A program made the translations under genes and the position numbers. DNA of 64,000 nucleotides from Jannaschia sp. S6380 (GTDB taxonomy: Bacteria > Pseudomonadota > Alphaproteobacteria > Rhodobacterales > Rhodobacteraceae), in the NCBI RefSeq assembly GCF_023015695.1, contig NZ_JALKAS010000002.1:454501-518500 (forward strand), read 5' to 3'. The notes under the pieces are model-generated. The model did not search any database. It was given only the letters and a program-made list of their open reading frames with translations, and had not been told where the DNA came from. Positions 8,884 through 18,455 of the stretch are shown here, in pieces (positions within the stretch are counted from its first letter, which is position 1; the number at the start of each line of letters is the position of its first letter).

Positions 8884-9753
8884 TCACGCGCGGCCGAAAA
8901 CCTCCTCTCGGTGGTAGCGGAGGAAATCCGGATGCGGCCAATGACGCGGATCGGCCGGGGGGATCAGCGCGTGTTTCGGATGGATCAACCGCGCGACGGT
9001 CGCCATGTCGACCTTGTTGTGTGAAATCAGCACGGAATGATCCTCGGCGACCGAGATCAAGCCGCGATCGAACATCCAGTGGAGTGTCCCCGACAGCGCC
9101 AGACCGTTGCGCACGACATCGGGCCCGCCGTCCTTGACCGGCCTGATATGTGCAGCCTGCACCTCGGACCGGCCGCCCCCGTTGCGCAGCGTCAGCCCCG
9201 ATATCGCGCAGCGCCCGCCATAGGCGCGCTTGACCGTCCGCGCGAAACTCGCCTCGCGGGCCGGACGGCTGGTCAGGACCTGCCGGCGGTCGATGGCGAA
9301 GGGTGCCGGACCCTCGGCCATCTCGTACAGCGGCCCCGTTCGCGGATGGGCGTCGCTATCTGGCACCTCGCGCAATCCTTCGTTCACGATGGCGGCGAAA
9401 TCGCTCTTGGACAGGGCGCGGACGGCCAGCATGTTGTTTCCCGCAACGGGGGCCAGCGTGGATTCGTATCGCGATCCGTCGAGGCGGGTCCGGGGAACCA
9501 GCCGTTCGAAATCCAGCGCGGAGGCGGAATCGAGATCGGCGTAGAAGTGTCCCGCCCGTTCGGGGTCGGGACGTATGCCAACGACCTTCTGGACATGGGT
9601 GTACCCGAAGGACCCCCGTTTTCCTTCGTAGAAGACGACCCAATCCCCGAGGCAACGCTCGACCGTGCCGCGATACATCTTCGGGAAGTGATAGTGCTGC
9701 CCGTAGACGTCGTCATAGATCGACGTCGGATTCTGGATGAAGACCGCGGGCAC
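8884..9753 (-). CDS. HNH endonuclease with distinct N-terminal domain
   Basis: A 289-residue protein. The C-terminal half has an HNH_2-type nuclease: Cys182-x-x-S-G, AAHIRP (His202), RNGLALS (Asn216) and LHWMFDRGLI (His225). The N-terminal region (about 1-90, with IYDDVYGQHYHFP and GDWVVFYEG) looks beta-rich and resembles PUA/EVE-like nucleic-acid readers; that is inference. Such fusions can be stand-alone restriction enzymes for modified DNA. The start is a GTG with no strong ribosome site. It lies 26 bases downstream of dnaE on the same strand. Confidence 0.78.
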   Translation of the reverse strand: MPAVFIQNPTSIYDDVYGQHYHFPKMYRGTVERCLGDWVVFYEGKRGSFGYTHVQKVVGIRPDPERAGHFYADLDSASALDFERLVPRTRLDGSRYESTLAPVAGNNMLAVRALSKSDFAAIVNEGLREVPDSDAHPRTGPLYEMAEGPAPFAIDRRQVLTSRPAREASFARTVKRAYGGRCAISGLTLRNGGGRSEVQAAHIRPVKDGGPDVVRNGLALSGTLHWMFDRGLISVAEDHSVLISHNKVDMATVARLIHPKHALIPPADPRHWPHPDFLRYHREEVFGRA

Positions 9754-9779
9754 CGCTCAGGCGCACCGCCGGCGGGACG

Positions 9780-12700
9780 TCATACCTCCTCAACCATCGC
9801 CACGCCGGGAAGGGAGCGCAGCGCGCCCTTCACCTGCGGGTTGACGGGGTAGAGGTCGGGCAGGCGCAATTCCACCTCGCCGGGCAGGTCGTCGCCCAGC
9901 AGGCACAGGTGCATCGGGCCACGGCCCCGCGCGCCGCTTTCGCCCGACAGCCGGTCCAGCAGACCGCGGAGCGGGGCGACGGCGCCGGCCCCTTCGACGA
10001 AGATCCGCAGTCCGATCTGGGGGGCGGCCTCCACCGCGTCGTCCATGGGGGTGACGGCCCGCGCCAGCAGCTTGAGTTGGTCGGCCTCCTGCGTGGCCTC
10101 GACCTGCAGGATGACGCGGCAGCCGGCCTCCAGATGATCGCGACTGGCGTCCAGCGTGTCCGAGAACACCATCGTCTCGTAGGCGCCCGTCGGGTCGGAG
10201 ACCTGCACGAAGGCGAAGCGATTGCCGCGCGCCGATTTCCGTTCCTGCCGCGACGAGACAATGCCGGCCATCTTGGCGACCATCGGTCCGTTCAGGGTCT
10301 GGGTCTGGACATCGGCCAGCGTCAGGACCTTCTGCCGCCTCAGCGCCGGCATGTAATCGTCGAGCGGGTGCCCGGACAGGTAGAAGCCGATCGCCTTGAA
10401 CTCCTCGCCCAGTCGTTCGGCGGGCAACCAGTCCTCGCGGAAGGGCAGGCGGGGTTCGGGCAGGTCTTCGCCGGCCTCGCCGAACAGGCTGACCTGGTTG
10501 GAGGCGCGCTGCGCGTGGATGGCGGCGGAGTAGCCCACCAGCGCGTCGAGCGCGTCGAGCACACGCGCCCGGTTCGCGTCGAGCTGGTCGAGCGCGCCGG
10601 CGCGCACCAGCATTTCCAGCGGGCGCTTGCCGACGCGCTTCAGGTCGACGCGCCGGGCGAAGTCGTAGAGCGTCGCGAACGGCGCATCGCCGCGCCCCTC
10701 GACCACGAGGGCCATCGCTTCGATCCCGACATTCTTGAGCGCGCCCAGGCCATAGACCAGCTTGCCGTCGGCCACCGTGAACCGCGCGGCCGAGCGGTTG
10801 ACGCAGGGCGGCACGATTTCCAACCCCAGGCCGCCCCGATCGGCGGATTTGCGGACCTCCTCGGCATAGACGGCGAGCTTGTCGGTCAGATGGATGTCGG
10901 AATTCATGATCCCGGCCATGAACTCGACCGGGTGGTTGGCCTTGAGCCAGGCCGTCTGGTAGCTGACGACGGCATAGGCGGCGGCGTGGGACTTGTTGAA
11001 GCCGTAATTCGCGAACTTGTCGAGAAGGTTCCAGACCTCCATCGCCTTGTCCTTCGACACGCCGTTCTTGGCGGCGCCTTCCAGGAACAGGGGCCGCTGG
11101 GCGTCCATCTCGGCCTGGATCTTCTTGCCCATCGCACGGCGCAGCAGGTCGGCACCACCCAAGGAGTAGCCCGCCATCTCCTGCGCGATCTGCATCACCT
11201 GTTCCTGATAGACGATGATGCCCTGCGTCTCGTCCAGGATGTGGTCGATCGAGGGATGCAGCTTGTCGCGCTTCGACAGCCCGTTCTTGACCTCGCAATA
11301 TTTCGGGATGTTCTCCATCGGGCCGGGCCGGTAGAGCGCGACCAGCGCCACGATATCCTCGATGCAGGTGGGTTTCATGCGCCGCAGCGCGTCCATCATG
11401 CCCGTCGATTCCACCTGGAACACCGCCACCGTGCGCGCCGCCGAATAGAGCGCATAGGCCGCCGCGTCGTCGAGCGGGATGGCGTTGATGTCGTTCTCGG
11501 TCCCCTCGGTCGGCCGATAGAGGTGTCGCCCGTCGGCGGCGACGTGGATGTCGCGGCCCTGCGCGCGGATCAGCTCGACCGCGTTCTGCACCTGGGTCAG
11601 GGTCTTCAGGCCCAGGAAGTCGAACTTCACCAGCCCCGCCTTCTCGACCCATTTCATGTTGAACTGCGTGGCCGGCATGTCCGACCGCGGATCCTTGTAG
11701 AGCGGGACCAGCGCGTCCAGCGGCCGGTCCCCGATCACCACGCCCGCCGCGTGGGTCGAGGCGTTGCGTAGGAGCCCCTCCAGCTTCTCGGCATAGTCGA
11801 GCAGGCGCTTCACGGGGTTCGTGCGCCCGTCGCGGCGGTCCTGCTCGCTCTCGCGCGCGGCCTCGCGCAGGCGCGGCTCGTCGGCCAGGGCCTTGGTGAT
11901 GCTGACGGGCTTGACCCCCTCCACCGGAATCATCTTGGAGATCTGGTCGCATTGCCCGTAGGGCATGCCCAGCACCCGCCCTACGTCGCGCACGGCCGCC
12001 TTGGACAGAAGCGCGCCGAAGGTGATGATCTGGCCCACCCGGTCACGGCCGTATTTGCGCTGCACGTAGGCGATCACCTCCTCGCGGCGATCCATGCAGA
12101 AGTCGATGTCGAAATCCGGCATCGAGACGCGCTCGGGGTTCAGGAACCGCTCGAACAGCAACCCATAGCGCAGCGGGTCCAGGTCGGTGATCGTCAGGGC
12201 GTAGGCCACCAGCGACCCCGCGCCGGACCCCCGACCGGGACCGACGGGGATGTCCTGGTCCTTGGCCCATTTGATGAAGTCGGCGACGATCAGGAAGTAG
12301 CCGGGAAAGCCCATCCCCTCGATCACGCCCAACTCGTAGTCGAGCCGCGCCTCGTATTCGGCGACGGGGGCCGCATGCGGGATGACGGCCAGCCTTGCCT
12401 CCAGCCCGGCACGGGCCTGACGGCGCAGCTCCTCGATCTCGTCCTCGGCGAACTTGGGCAGGATGGGGTCGCGGCCATAGGCCTTGAACGAACAGCGCCG
12501 CGCGATCTCGACGGTGTTCTCCAGCGCCTCGGGCAGGTCGGCGAAGAGGGCGGCCATCTCGGACTGCGACGCGAAATGGTGCCGGGGCGTCACCCGGCGG
12601 CGGGGCGCCTGCTGGTCGACATAGGCCCCCTCGGCCACGCAGAGGAACGCGTCATGCGCTTCGTGCATCGACGCCTCGGCGAAATAGACGTCATTCGTCG

Positions 12701-13298
12701 CCACCAGCGGCAGGTCCTTGGCATAGGCGGCCTCGACCATGAACCGCTCGGTCGGCTCGGGCGCGCGCTGGCGCTGCAGCTCGACATAGAGACGGTCGCC
12801 GAAACTCGCGGCCAGACGGTCCAGCACCGCCTCCGCCTTGGCCTCCTGCCCGTCGGCCACCAGCCGCCCGACCGCGCCGTCGGGCCCGCCGGTCAGGCAG
12901 ATCAGGCCGCCGGCATGGGCGTCCAGCTCCTCCAGCGTCACCTGGGGCACCATCTCGGGCCGCGCGAGGTAGAGGCAGGAGTTCAGCTTCATCAGGTTCT
13001 CGTACCCGACCTCGTCCTGGGCCAGCAGGACGATCGGGGCGGGGCGGCGCGGCTTCTCGCCCGGGGCGGCGGGGTCGTGCATCACGTCGATCTGGCAGCC
13101 CATGATCGGCTGGATGCCGCGCCCGGCCAGCGCCGTCGCCGCCTCGAGCGCGGCAAACATGTTGTTGGTGTCGGTGACCGCGACGGCGGGCATGTCGTGG
13201 CGCGCCACCAGATCGGGCAACCCTTTCAGGCGCACGGCCCCTTCCAGCAGCGAGTATTCGGTGTGAAGGCGAAGATGCAGGAATCGGGGCGCGGTCAT
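9780..13298 (-). CDS. dnaE: DNA polymerase III subunit alpha
   Basis: The 1172-residue replicative polymerase. An N-terminal PHP domain (HLRLHTEYSLLEGA at residue 8 onward) is followed by the polymerase core with the catalytic Asp motif PDFDIDF (about residue 397), GPGRGSGAGSLVAY, and KFDFLGLKTL. Tandem helix-hairpin-helix and OB-fold regions lie in the C-terminal third. Length is normal for the family. The ATG at 13298 gives the expected MTAPRFLHLRLH beginning. Confidence 0.98.
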   Translation of the reverse strand: MTAPRFLHLRLHTEYSLLEGAVRLKGLPDLVARHDMPAVAVTDTNNMFAALEAATALAGRGIQPIMGCQIDVMHDPAAPGEKPRRPAPIVLLAQDEVGYENLMKLNSCLYLARPEMVPQVTLEELDAHAGGLICLTGGPDGAVGRLVADGQEAKAEAVLDRLAASFGDRLYVELQRQRAPEPTERFMVEAAYAKDLPLVATNDVYFAEASMHEAHDAFLCVAEGAYVDQQAPRRRVTPRHHFASQSEMAALFADLPEALENTVEIARRCSFKAYGRDPILPKFAEDEIEELRRQARAGLEARLAVIPHAAPVAEYEARLDYELGVIEGMGFPGYFLIVADFIKWAKDQDIPVGPGRGSGAGSLVAYALTITDLDPLRYGLLFERFLNPERVSMPDFDIDFCMDRREEVIAYVQRKYGRDRVGQIITFGALLSKAAVRDVGRVLGMPYGQCDQISKMIPVEGVKPVSITKALADEPRLREAARESEQDRRDGRTNPVKRLLDYAEKLEGLLRNASTHAAGVVIGDRPLDALVPLYKDPRSDMPATQFNMKWVEKAGLVKFDFLGLKTLTQVQNAVELIRAQGRDIHVAADGRHLYRPTEGTENDINAIPLDDAAAYALYSAARTVAVFQVESTGMMDALRRMKPTCIEDIVALVALYRPGPMENIPKYCEVKNGLSKRDKLHPSIDHILDETQGIIVYQEQVMQIAQEMAGYSLGGADLLRRAMGKKIQAEMDAQRPLFLEGAAKNGVSKDKAMEVWNLLDKFANYGFNKSHAAAYAVVSYQTAWLKANHPVEFMAGIMNSDIHLTDKLAVYAEEVRKSADRGGLGLEIVPPCVNRSAARFTVADGKLVYGLGALKNVGIEAMALVVEGRGDAPFATLYDFARRVDLKRVGKRPLEMLVRAGALDQLDANRARVLDALDALVGYSAAIHAQRASNQVSLFGEAGEDLPEPRLPFREDWLPAERLGEEFKAIGFYLSGHPLDDYMPALRRQKVLTLADVQTQTLNGPMVAKMAGIVSSRQERKSARGNRFAFVQVSDPTGAYETMVFSDTLDASRDHLEAGCRVILQVEATQEADQLKLLARAVTPMDDAVEAAPQIGLRIFVEGAGAVAPLRGLLDRLSGESGARGRGPMHLCLLGDDLPGEVELRLPDLYPVNPQVKGALRSLPGVAMVEEV

Positions 13299-13360
13299 AC
13301 CCGATGTCTAGCCCCCGCCGCCCGGTGCCGAAAGACCGGATGCGGGGTCCGGACCGCGCG

Positions 13361-13774
13361 TCAGTTCACCAGGGCCAGATAGACGGCGTTCACCGCGATC
13401 CCGATCATGACGCTGGCCAGGACATAGAGGAAGGCCAGGCTCCAGCCGCAGGCCATGAGCACGGGCCCCCGCTCCCGGAACCGGAACCGCAGGTTGCGCA
13501 GCGCCGCATAGCCACACCACATGTTGCCCGCGTAAAGCGCCGCGCCGATCGCCAGGATAGTCAGGCCGATCCCCTGGACCAGTAGGGCGAACGGCGTGGC
13601 GATCGACAGCTTGTCCATCTGCATCGGGACCGCGGCCATCGCCCCCGACATGCCGCCGCCCATCGACCCGGTGACATTGGTGGCCACGTCGATGCCGACC
13701 GCGACCAGCGTGCCCGACAGAAGATAGACCCGAAGATGTTCGGTCACGTCGTGGACCAGCTTCGCGATTGCCAT
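13361..13774 (-). CDS. Small multi-spanning membrane protein of unknown function
   Basis: A 137-residue protein with about four hydrophobic segments: near 15-32, a Gly/Met-rich stretch 35-50, 60-82 and 105-135. I do not recognise the family. It is transcribed away from xdhA across a 138-base shared upstream region that contains the large hairpin at 13838-13901. dnaE is next on the same strand, 62 bases further on. Confidence 0.7.
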   Translation of the reverse strand: MAIAKLVHDVTEHLRVYLLSGTLVAVGIDVATNVTGSMGGGMSGAMAAVPMQMDKLSIATPFALLVQGIGLTILAIGAALYAGNMWCGYAALRNLRFRFRERGPVLMACGWSLAFLYVLASVMIGIAVNAVYLALVN

Positions 13775-13837
13775 CGGCAAGGCTGACCACGGGGAAGGGG
13801 CGCGATCAACCCGCCGGCCTTGCAAATTACGGTGAGG

Positions 13838-13901
13838 CCGGGTTTCCTGCGTTCCGCGCCTTCTACGCCGCATCGAAGGCGCGCGGCAGACCGAAACCCG
13901 G
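13838..13901. promoter_or_regulatory. Extended 22-bp hairpin in the xdhA leader
   Basis: Three nested perfectly paired segments are visible: CCGGGTTTC (13838-13846) with GAAACCCGG (13893-13901); CTGC (13847-13850) with GCAG (13886-13889); CGCGCCTTC (13855-13863) with GAAGGCGCG (13875-13883). They are separated by a small 4x2 internal loop and a 3-base bulge, with an 11-base apical loop. The structure ends 11 bases before the xdhA ATG, so it would sit in the 5' leader and could affect ribosome access. No U-run follows, so it is not an ordinary terminator. It does not match a riboswitch class that I recognise. Confidence 0.6.
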
Positions 13902-13912
13902 TAACGCGGCGG

Positions 13913-15280
13913 ATGACCGAAATGGAGATCCCCTTTCGCCTGAACGGCGAGGACGCGGTCGCCACGACCGACGACCCGACCCGGACGCTGCTGGACTGGC
14001 TGCGCGAGGATCGCGGCCTGACCGGCACCAAGGAGGGCTGCAACGAGGGCGATTGCGGCGCTTGCTCGGTGATCGTCACCGGCGCCGACGGCGTGGCCCG
14101 GGCCTTCAACGCCTGCATCCTGTTCCTGCCGCAACTCGCCGGTCGCGCCGTGCGCACGGTCGAAGGGGTGACGGGCCCCGACGGCGCGCTGCACCCCGTC
14201 CAGCAGGCAATGGTCGATCGGCACGGGTCGCAATGCGGCTTCTGCACGCCGGGCTTCGTGACCACGCTGGCCGCCGCCCATGCGCGCGGAGCGACCGATC
14301 ATGCCGACCAGGTCGCGGGCAACCTGTGCCGCTGTACCGGCTATGCCCCGATCCTGTCGGCCGCGCGCGATGCGGCCCGACAGCCGGTCCCGGACCACAT
14401 GCGCGACGTCGCGTCCCCGGCCGCGATCCGGGGGGACGGGGCCTTCTACCCGCGCTCGGCTGACGAGCTCGCGGACTGGTATCTCGATCACCCCGACGCC
14501 ACGCTGATCGCGGGGGCCACGGATGTCGGTCTCTGGGTGACGAAGCAGTTCCGCCCGCTGGGCCAGGTGGCGTTCCTCGCCGGATGCGACGACCTGCGGG
14601 GCGTTGCCGCAACCGACGACGCGGTCGAGATCGGCGCCATGTGCGACATGGAGACCTTGCGCCACGCCATTGCCCCTCTGCACCCCTCCTTCGCCGAACT
14701 ACTGCGCCGCTACGGCAGCGTGCAGGTCCGCAACGCGGCCACGATCGGCGGCAACATCGCCAACGGCTCACCGATCGGCGACAGCCCGCCCCCGCTCATC
14801 GCGTTGGGCGCGGTTCTGCATCTGCGGCGCGGCGACGACCGGCGGTCGATGCCGCTGGAGGCGTTCTTCCTCGACTACGGCCGGCAGGACCGGCGACCGG
14901 GCGAGTTCGTGGAACGGATCACCATCCCGCGTCAGATCGACAGCCTGACCTGCCACAAGCTGTCCAAACGCTTCGATCAGGACATCTCGGCGGTGTGCGG
15001 GGCGTTCAACCTGCCCGTCTCCGACTGCATCATCCGTCGCCCGCGCCTCGCATTCGGCGGCATGGCCGGCGTTCCCAGGCGCGCGACGGCGGCCGAGGCC
15101 GCGCTGGATGGGCACCCCCTCGACCCGGACGCGCTGGCCCGCGCGGCGGCCGCGCTGGCGGAGGATTTCACCCCGCTCTCGGACATGCGCGCCTCGGCCG
15201 GATATCGCCTGGCGGCGGCGCAGGGGATGCTGCGGCGCCTGAGCCACGACAGCCCATCGGTGCTGGAGGTCCGCCCATGA
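13913..15280 (+). CDS. xdhA: Xanthine dehydrogenase small subunit (FeS/FAD)
   Basis: A 455-residue subunit carrying two [2Fe-2S] clusters and FAD in purine oxidation (hypoxanthine to xanthine to urate). The plant-type ferredoxin cluster has Cys43, Cys48 and Cys51 in [10 protein letters not shown]; the second cluster has QCGFCTPG and CRCTGY. The FAD domain shows [13 protein letters not shown] and [17 protein letters not shown]. The ATG at 13913 is chosen because the conserved domain starts a few residues later and the upstream open frame runs through the leader hairpin. The ribosome site is weak. The stop overlaps xdhB by 4 bases. Confidence 0.95.
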   Translation: MTEMEIPFRLNGEDAVATTDDPTRTLLDWLREDRGLTGTKEGCNEGDCGACSVIVTGADGVARAFNACILFLPQLAGRAVRTVEGVTGPDGALHPVQQAMVDRHGSQCGFCTPGFVTTLAAAHARGATDHADQVAGNLCRCTGYAPILSAARDAARQPVPDHMRDVASPAAIRGDGAFYPRSADELADWYLDHPDATLIAGATDVGLWVTKQFRPLGQVAFLAGCDDLRGVAATDDAVEIGAMCDMETLRHAIAPLHPSFAELLRRYGSVQVRNAATIGGNIANGSPIGDSPPPLIALGAVLHLRRGDDRRSMPLEAFFLDYGRQDRRPGEFVERITIPRQIDSLTCHKLSKRFDQDISAVCGAFNLPVSDCIIRRPRLAFGGMAGVPRRATAAEAALDGHPLDPDALARAAAALAEDFTPLSDMRASAGYRLAAAQGMLRRLSHDSPSVLEVRP

Positions 15281-17601
15281 GCGTCGCCAAACCCCTGCCG
15301 CACGAATCCGCGCGCCTGCACGTCACCGGCACCGCGCGCTATACCGACGACATCCCCGCCCCCGCCGGCTGCCTGCATCTGGCCTTCGGCCTGGCCGAGA
15401 CGGCCCGCGGCACGCTCGACGGGCTGGCGCTCGACGCTGTCCGCGCCGCGCCCGGCGTCGTCGCGGTGCTGACCGCCGACGATCTGGACCCGGTCCCCGA
15501 TTGCTCGCCCTCGCTGGGGGATGAGCCATTGCTGTGCACGGGCGACATCCACTATGCGGGCCAGCCGCTCTATCTGGTCGTGGCCGACAGCCACCTGAAC
15601 GCCCGCCGCGCTGCCCGCCTGCACGAGGCACGCGTGACCGATGCGCCGGCCATCCTGACCATCGAAGATGCGTTGGCCGCCGAGAGCTGGTTCGACGGTG
15701 GCCCCCGCGTCTGGACGGATGGCGATGTCGTCGCCGCGCTGGATGGTGCGCCCTGCCGCCTGTCGGGCCAGATCGAGATCGGCGGGCAGGAGCATTTCTA
15801 CCTCGAAGGGCAGGCCGCGCTGGCGATCCCGTCAGAGGCGGGCGAGATGCACGTCCTGACCTCCACCCAGCACCCGACGGAGATCCAGCACAAGGTGGCC
15901 GACGCACTGGGCGTGCCGATGCATGCCGTCCGGTCCGAGGTGCGCCGCATGGGCGGGGGGTTCGGCGGCAAGGAAAGCCAGGGCAACCACCTCGCCGTCG
16001 CCTGCGCCGTCGCCGCGCGGCACACCGGGAGGGCCTGTCGGATGCGCTACGATCGCGACGACGATTTCGTCGTGACCGGCAAGCGCCACGACTTCCGCAT
16101 CGCTTATGAGGTCGGGCATGACGACGACGGGCGCGTGCTGGCGGTGCGCTTCCGCCACTGGACGCGCTGCGGCTGGTCGCAGGACCTGTCCCTGCCGGTG
16201 GCCGACCGGGCGATGCTGCATGCCGACAACGCCTACGACATCCCCGCCATGTCGATCGAAAGCTGGCGGCTGCGAACCAACACCCAGTCCGCGACCGCCT
16301 TCCGCGGTTTCGGCGGGCCGCAGGGGATGCTGGGGATCGAGCGGGTGATGGACCACGTCGCCCATGCCGTCGGGCGCGATCCGCTGGACGTGCGGCGGCG
16401 CAACTTCTATGCCGATGCGGACGGGGGCGAGGGGCCAGCCCCTCGCGCGCCCCGAGGTATTTCCGGCCAGAGGAACGGGCGGACGCATTACGGGCAGGCG
16501 GTGACGGACTTCTGCCTCAACGCGTTGACCGAACGCCTGGCCGAAAGCTGCGACTACGACGCGCGGCGGGCGCGGGTGGCCGAATGGAATGCCGCCAACG
16601 ACGTGCTTAAGCGCGGGATCGCGCTGACACCGGTCAAGTTCGGCATCTCCTTCACGCTGACGCATTTGAACCAGGCGGGCGCGCTGGTGCATGTCTATGC
16701 CGACGGATCGATCCACCTGAACCATGGCGGCACCGAGATGGGGCAGGGCCTGCATTCCAAAGTGCGCCAGGTCGCAGCGGACCGCTTCGGTTGCGACATC
16801 GCGCGGGTCAAGGTGACGGCGACCGATACGGGCAAGGTGCCCAACACCTCGGCCACGGCGGCCAGTTCGGGGGCGGACCTGAACGGGATGGCCGTCCGCG
16901 CCGCCTGCGACACGTTACGCACCCGGATCGCCGCGCATCTCGCCGCCGAACACCAGGCGCCCGCCGATGCCGTCGTCTTCGCGGACGACATGGTCCGCGT
17001 CGGCGGCGCCGAGTACCCGTTCGAGCGAGCCGCCGCGATGGCCTATGCCGCCCGTGTCCCGCTTTCGGCGACCGGCTTCTACGCCACGCCCGAGATCAGC
17101 TGGGATCGTGAGGCAGGACAGGGGCGGCCGTTCTACTACTTCGCCTATGGTGCCGCCTGTTCCGAGGTGGTCATCGACACGCTGACGGGCGAGAACCGTA
17201 TCCTGCGTACCGATATCCTGCACGACGCCGGCGCCTCGCTGAACCCCGCGCTCGACATCGGCCAGATCGAGGGCGGGTTCGCACAGGGCGCGGGCTGGCT
17301 GACGACCGAGGAGCTGGTCTGGGACGGCAAGGGTCGTCTGCGGACGCATGCGCCGTCGACCTACAAGATTCCCTGCGCGTCCGACATGCCGGAGGTGTTC
17401 GAGGTCGCGCTCTGGGAGGGTGAGAACCGGGAGGACACGATCTATCGCTCCAAGGCGGTGGGCGAGCCGCCCTTGATGCACGGGATCAGCGTCTTCCTGG
17501 CCCTGTCGGACGCGGTCGCGGCCTGTGGCACGGCCTATCCCGACCTCGACGCGCCGGCGACGGCGGAACGGGTGCTGACCACGGTGCGCGCCGCCTCATG
17601 A
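15277..17601 (+). CDS. xdhB: Xanthine dehydrogenase large subunit (molybdopterin)
   Basis: The 774-residue Moco-binding catalytic subunit. Visible motifs are [19 protein letters not shown] (substrate-pocket Arg region) and the catalytic Glu730 in KAVGEPPL. The ATG overlaps the xdhA stop (ATGA) and has GGAGG 8 bases upstream. Between NFYADA and HYGQAVTD, about residues 383-401, the protein has an unusual Gly/Pro/Arg-rich loop encoded by a palindromic segment (see the repeat at 16427-16476). The core catalytic motifs are intact, so activity is likely retained. Confidence 0.95.
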   Translation: MSVAKPLPHESARLHVTGTARYTDDIPAPAGCLHLAFGLAETARGTLDGLALDAVRAAPGVVAVLTADDLDPVPDCSPSLGDEPLLCTGDIHYAGQPLYLVVADSHLNARRAARLHEARVTDAPAILTIEDALAAESWFDGGPRVWTDGDVVAALDGAPCRLSGQIEIGGQEHFYLEGQAALAIPSEAGEMHVLTSTQHPTEIQHKVADALGVPMHAVRSEVRRMGGGFGGKESQGNHLAVACAVAARHTGRACRMRYDRDDDFVVTGKRHDFRIAYEVGHDDDGRVLAVRFRHWTRCGWSQDLSLPVADRAMLHADNAYDIPAMSIESWRLRTNTQSATAFRGFGGPQGMLGIERVMDHVAHAVGRDPLDVRRRNFYADADGGEGPAPRAPRGISGQRNGRTHYGQAVTDFCLNALTERLAESCDYDARRARVAEWNAANDVLKRGIALTPVKFGISFTLTHLNQAGALVHVYADGSIHLNHGGTEMGQGLHSKVRQVAADRFGCDIARVKVTATDTGKVPNTSATAASSGADLNGMAVRAACDTLRTRIAAHLAAEHQAPADAVVFADDMVRVGGAEYPFERAAAMAYAARVPLSATGFYATPEISWDREAGQGRPFYYFAYGAACSEVVIDTLTGENRILRTDILHDAGASLNPALDIGQIEGGFAQGAGWLTTEELVWDGKGRLRTHAPSTYKIPCASDMPEVFEVALWEGENREDTIYRSKAVGEPPLMHGISVFLALSDAVAACGTAYPDLDAPATAERVLTTVRAAS
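16427..16476 (+). repeat. REP-like palindromic element carried in frame within xdhB
   Basis: A perfect 8-bp stem GCGAGGGG-CCAG-CCCCTCGC (16427-16446) is followed by a CCCCGAGGTATTTCC tail and GGCCAGAGGAAC. From memory, this layout, a G/C hairpin then a near-constant CCCGG(A/G)GTATTT(C/G) tail, is common between genes in Rhodobacteraceae. Here it is read through in frame and adds a low-complexity loop. The similarity is recalled, not searched. Confidence 0.5.
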
Positions 17602-18455
17602 GCCTCGACGTCGCGCGGCTGGAACGGGCGCTCGACGCGCATGGCGCGGTGGCGCGCGTCGTCGTGATAGAGGCGCGGGGATCGGCGCCGCGCGAAGCGG
17701 GCACCGAGATGCTGGTCTGGGCGGACGGCTTCGACGGCACCATTGGCGGTGGCGCGCTGGAATGGCGCGCGCTGGCGCTGGCGCGCGCGGTGCTGGAAGC
17801 CGGCGCGCCGCGCGTGGAGCGGATGTCGCTGGGGCCGTCGCTGGGCCAGTGTTGCGGCGGCGCCGTGACACTGGCGATCGAGCGGCTGGACGCGGTGCCG
17901 GGCCTTCCCTGGGTCCGGTGGATCGAAGGGGCGGAGGGGCCGTTCGCGCAGGACGGTCGGATCCGCGAGGAGGTCGCCCGACCGGGGCGGGCCGTCTGGA
18001 TCTGGGGCGCGGGACATGTCGGACGCGCGCTGGCCGGTGTGCTGGAGCCGCTGCCGGATTTCACCGTCACCATGGTGGACGAGCCTGCGCGGCTGCCCGA
18101 TGCATGGGCGGGCGCCACGCTTCTAGCCAGTGCCGACATGCCGCAGGCGATGCGCCACGCCCCGCTTCATGCGGAACACCTGATCCTGACTTACAGCCAT
18201 TCCATCGATCTGGCCCTCTGCCATGCTGCCCTGACGCGGGGTTTCGGCTGCTGCGGCCTGATCGGGTCCGCGACCAAATGGGCGCGGTTCCGGTCGCGGC
18301 TGGCCGCGCTGGGTCATGACGCCACCGCGATCGACCAGATCACCTGCCCGATCGGCGACCCGGCCCTGGGCAAGCACCCGCAGGCCATTGCCGTCGGCGT
18401 CGCGTCGTGGCTACTGTCGCCGCAGATGCAAAACCGCTTTTCGTCCCGCCCATGA
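17598..18455 (+). CDS. xdhC: Xanthine dehydrogenase accessory protein XdhC
   Basis: A 285-residue maturation factor that binds molybdenum cofactor and hands it, after sulfuration, to XdhB. The N-terminal XdhC/CoxI domain has EARGSAPREAGTEM and LGQCCGG (a conserved Cys pair implicated in cofactor binding). The C-terminal Rossmann domain begins VWIWGAGHVGRAL (about residue 132), and GSATKWARFRSRL follows. The ATG overlaps the xdhB stop by 4 bases and the stop overlaps the next gene by 4 bases. Confidence 0.95.
   Translation: MSLDVARLERALDAHGAVARVVVIEARGSAPREAGTEMLVWADGFDGTIGGGALEWRALALARAVLEAGAPRVERMSLGPSLGQCCGGAVTLAIERLDAVPGLPWVRWIEGAEGPFAQDGRIREEVARPGRAVWIWGAGHVGRALAGVLEPLPDFTVTMVDEPARLPDAWAGATLLASADMPQAMRHAPLHAEHLILTYSHSIDLALCHAALTRGFGCCGLIGSATKWARFRSRLAALGHDATAIDQITCPIGDPALGKHPQAIAVGVASWLLSPQMQNRFSSRP

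Noticed and set aside
9909..11771. A 620-codon open frame on the strand opposite to dnaE
   Set aside because: Long antisense frames are expected in high-GC genes; dnaE is unambiguous and the antisense product has no recognisable motif.
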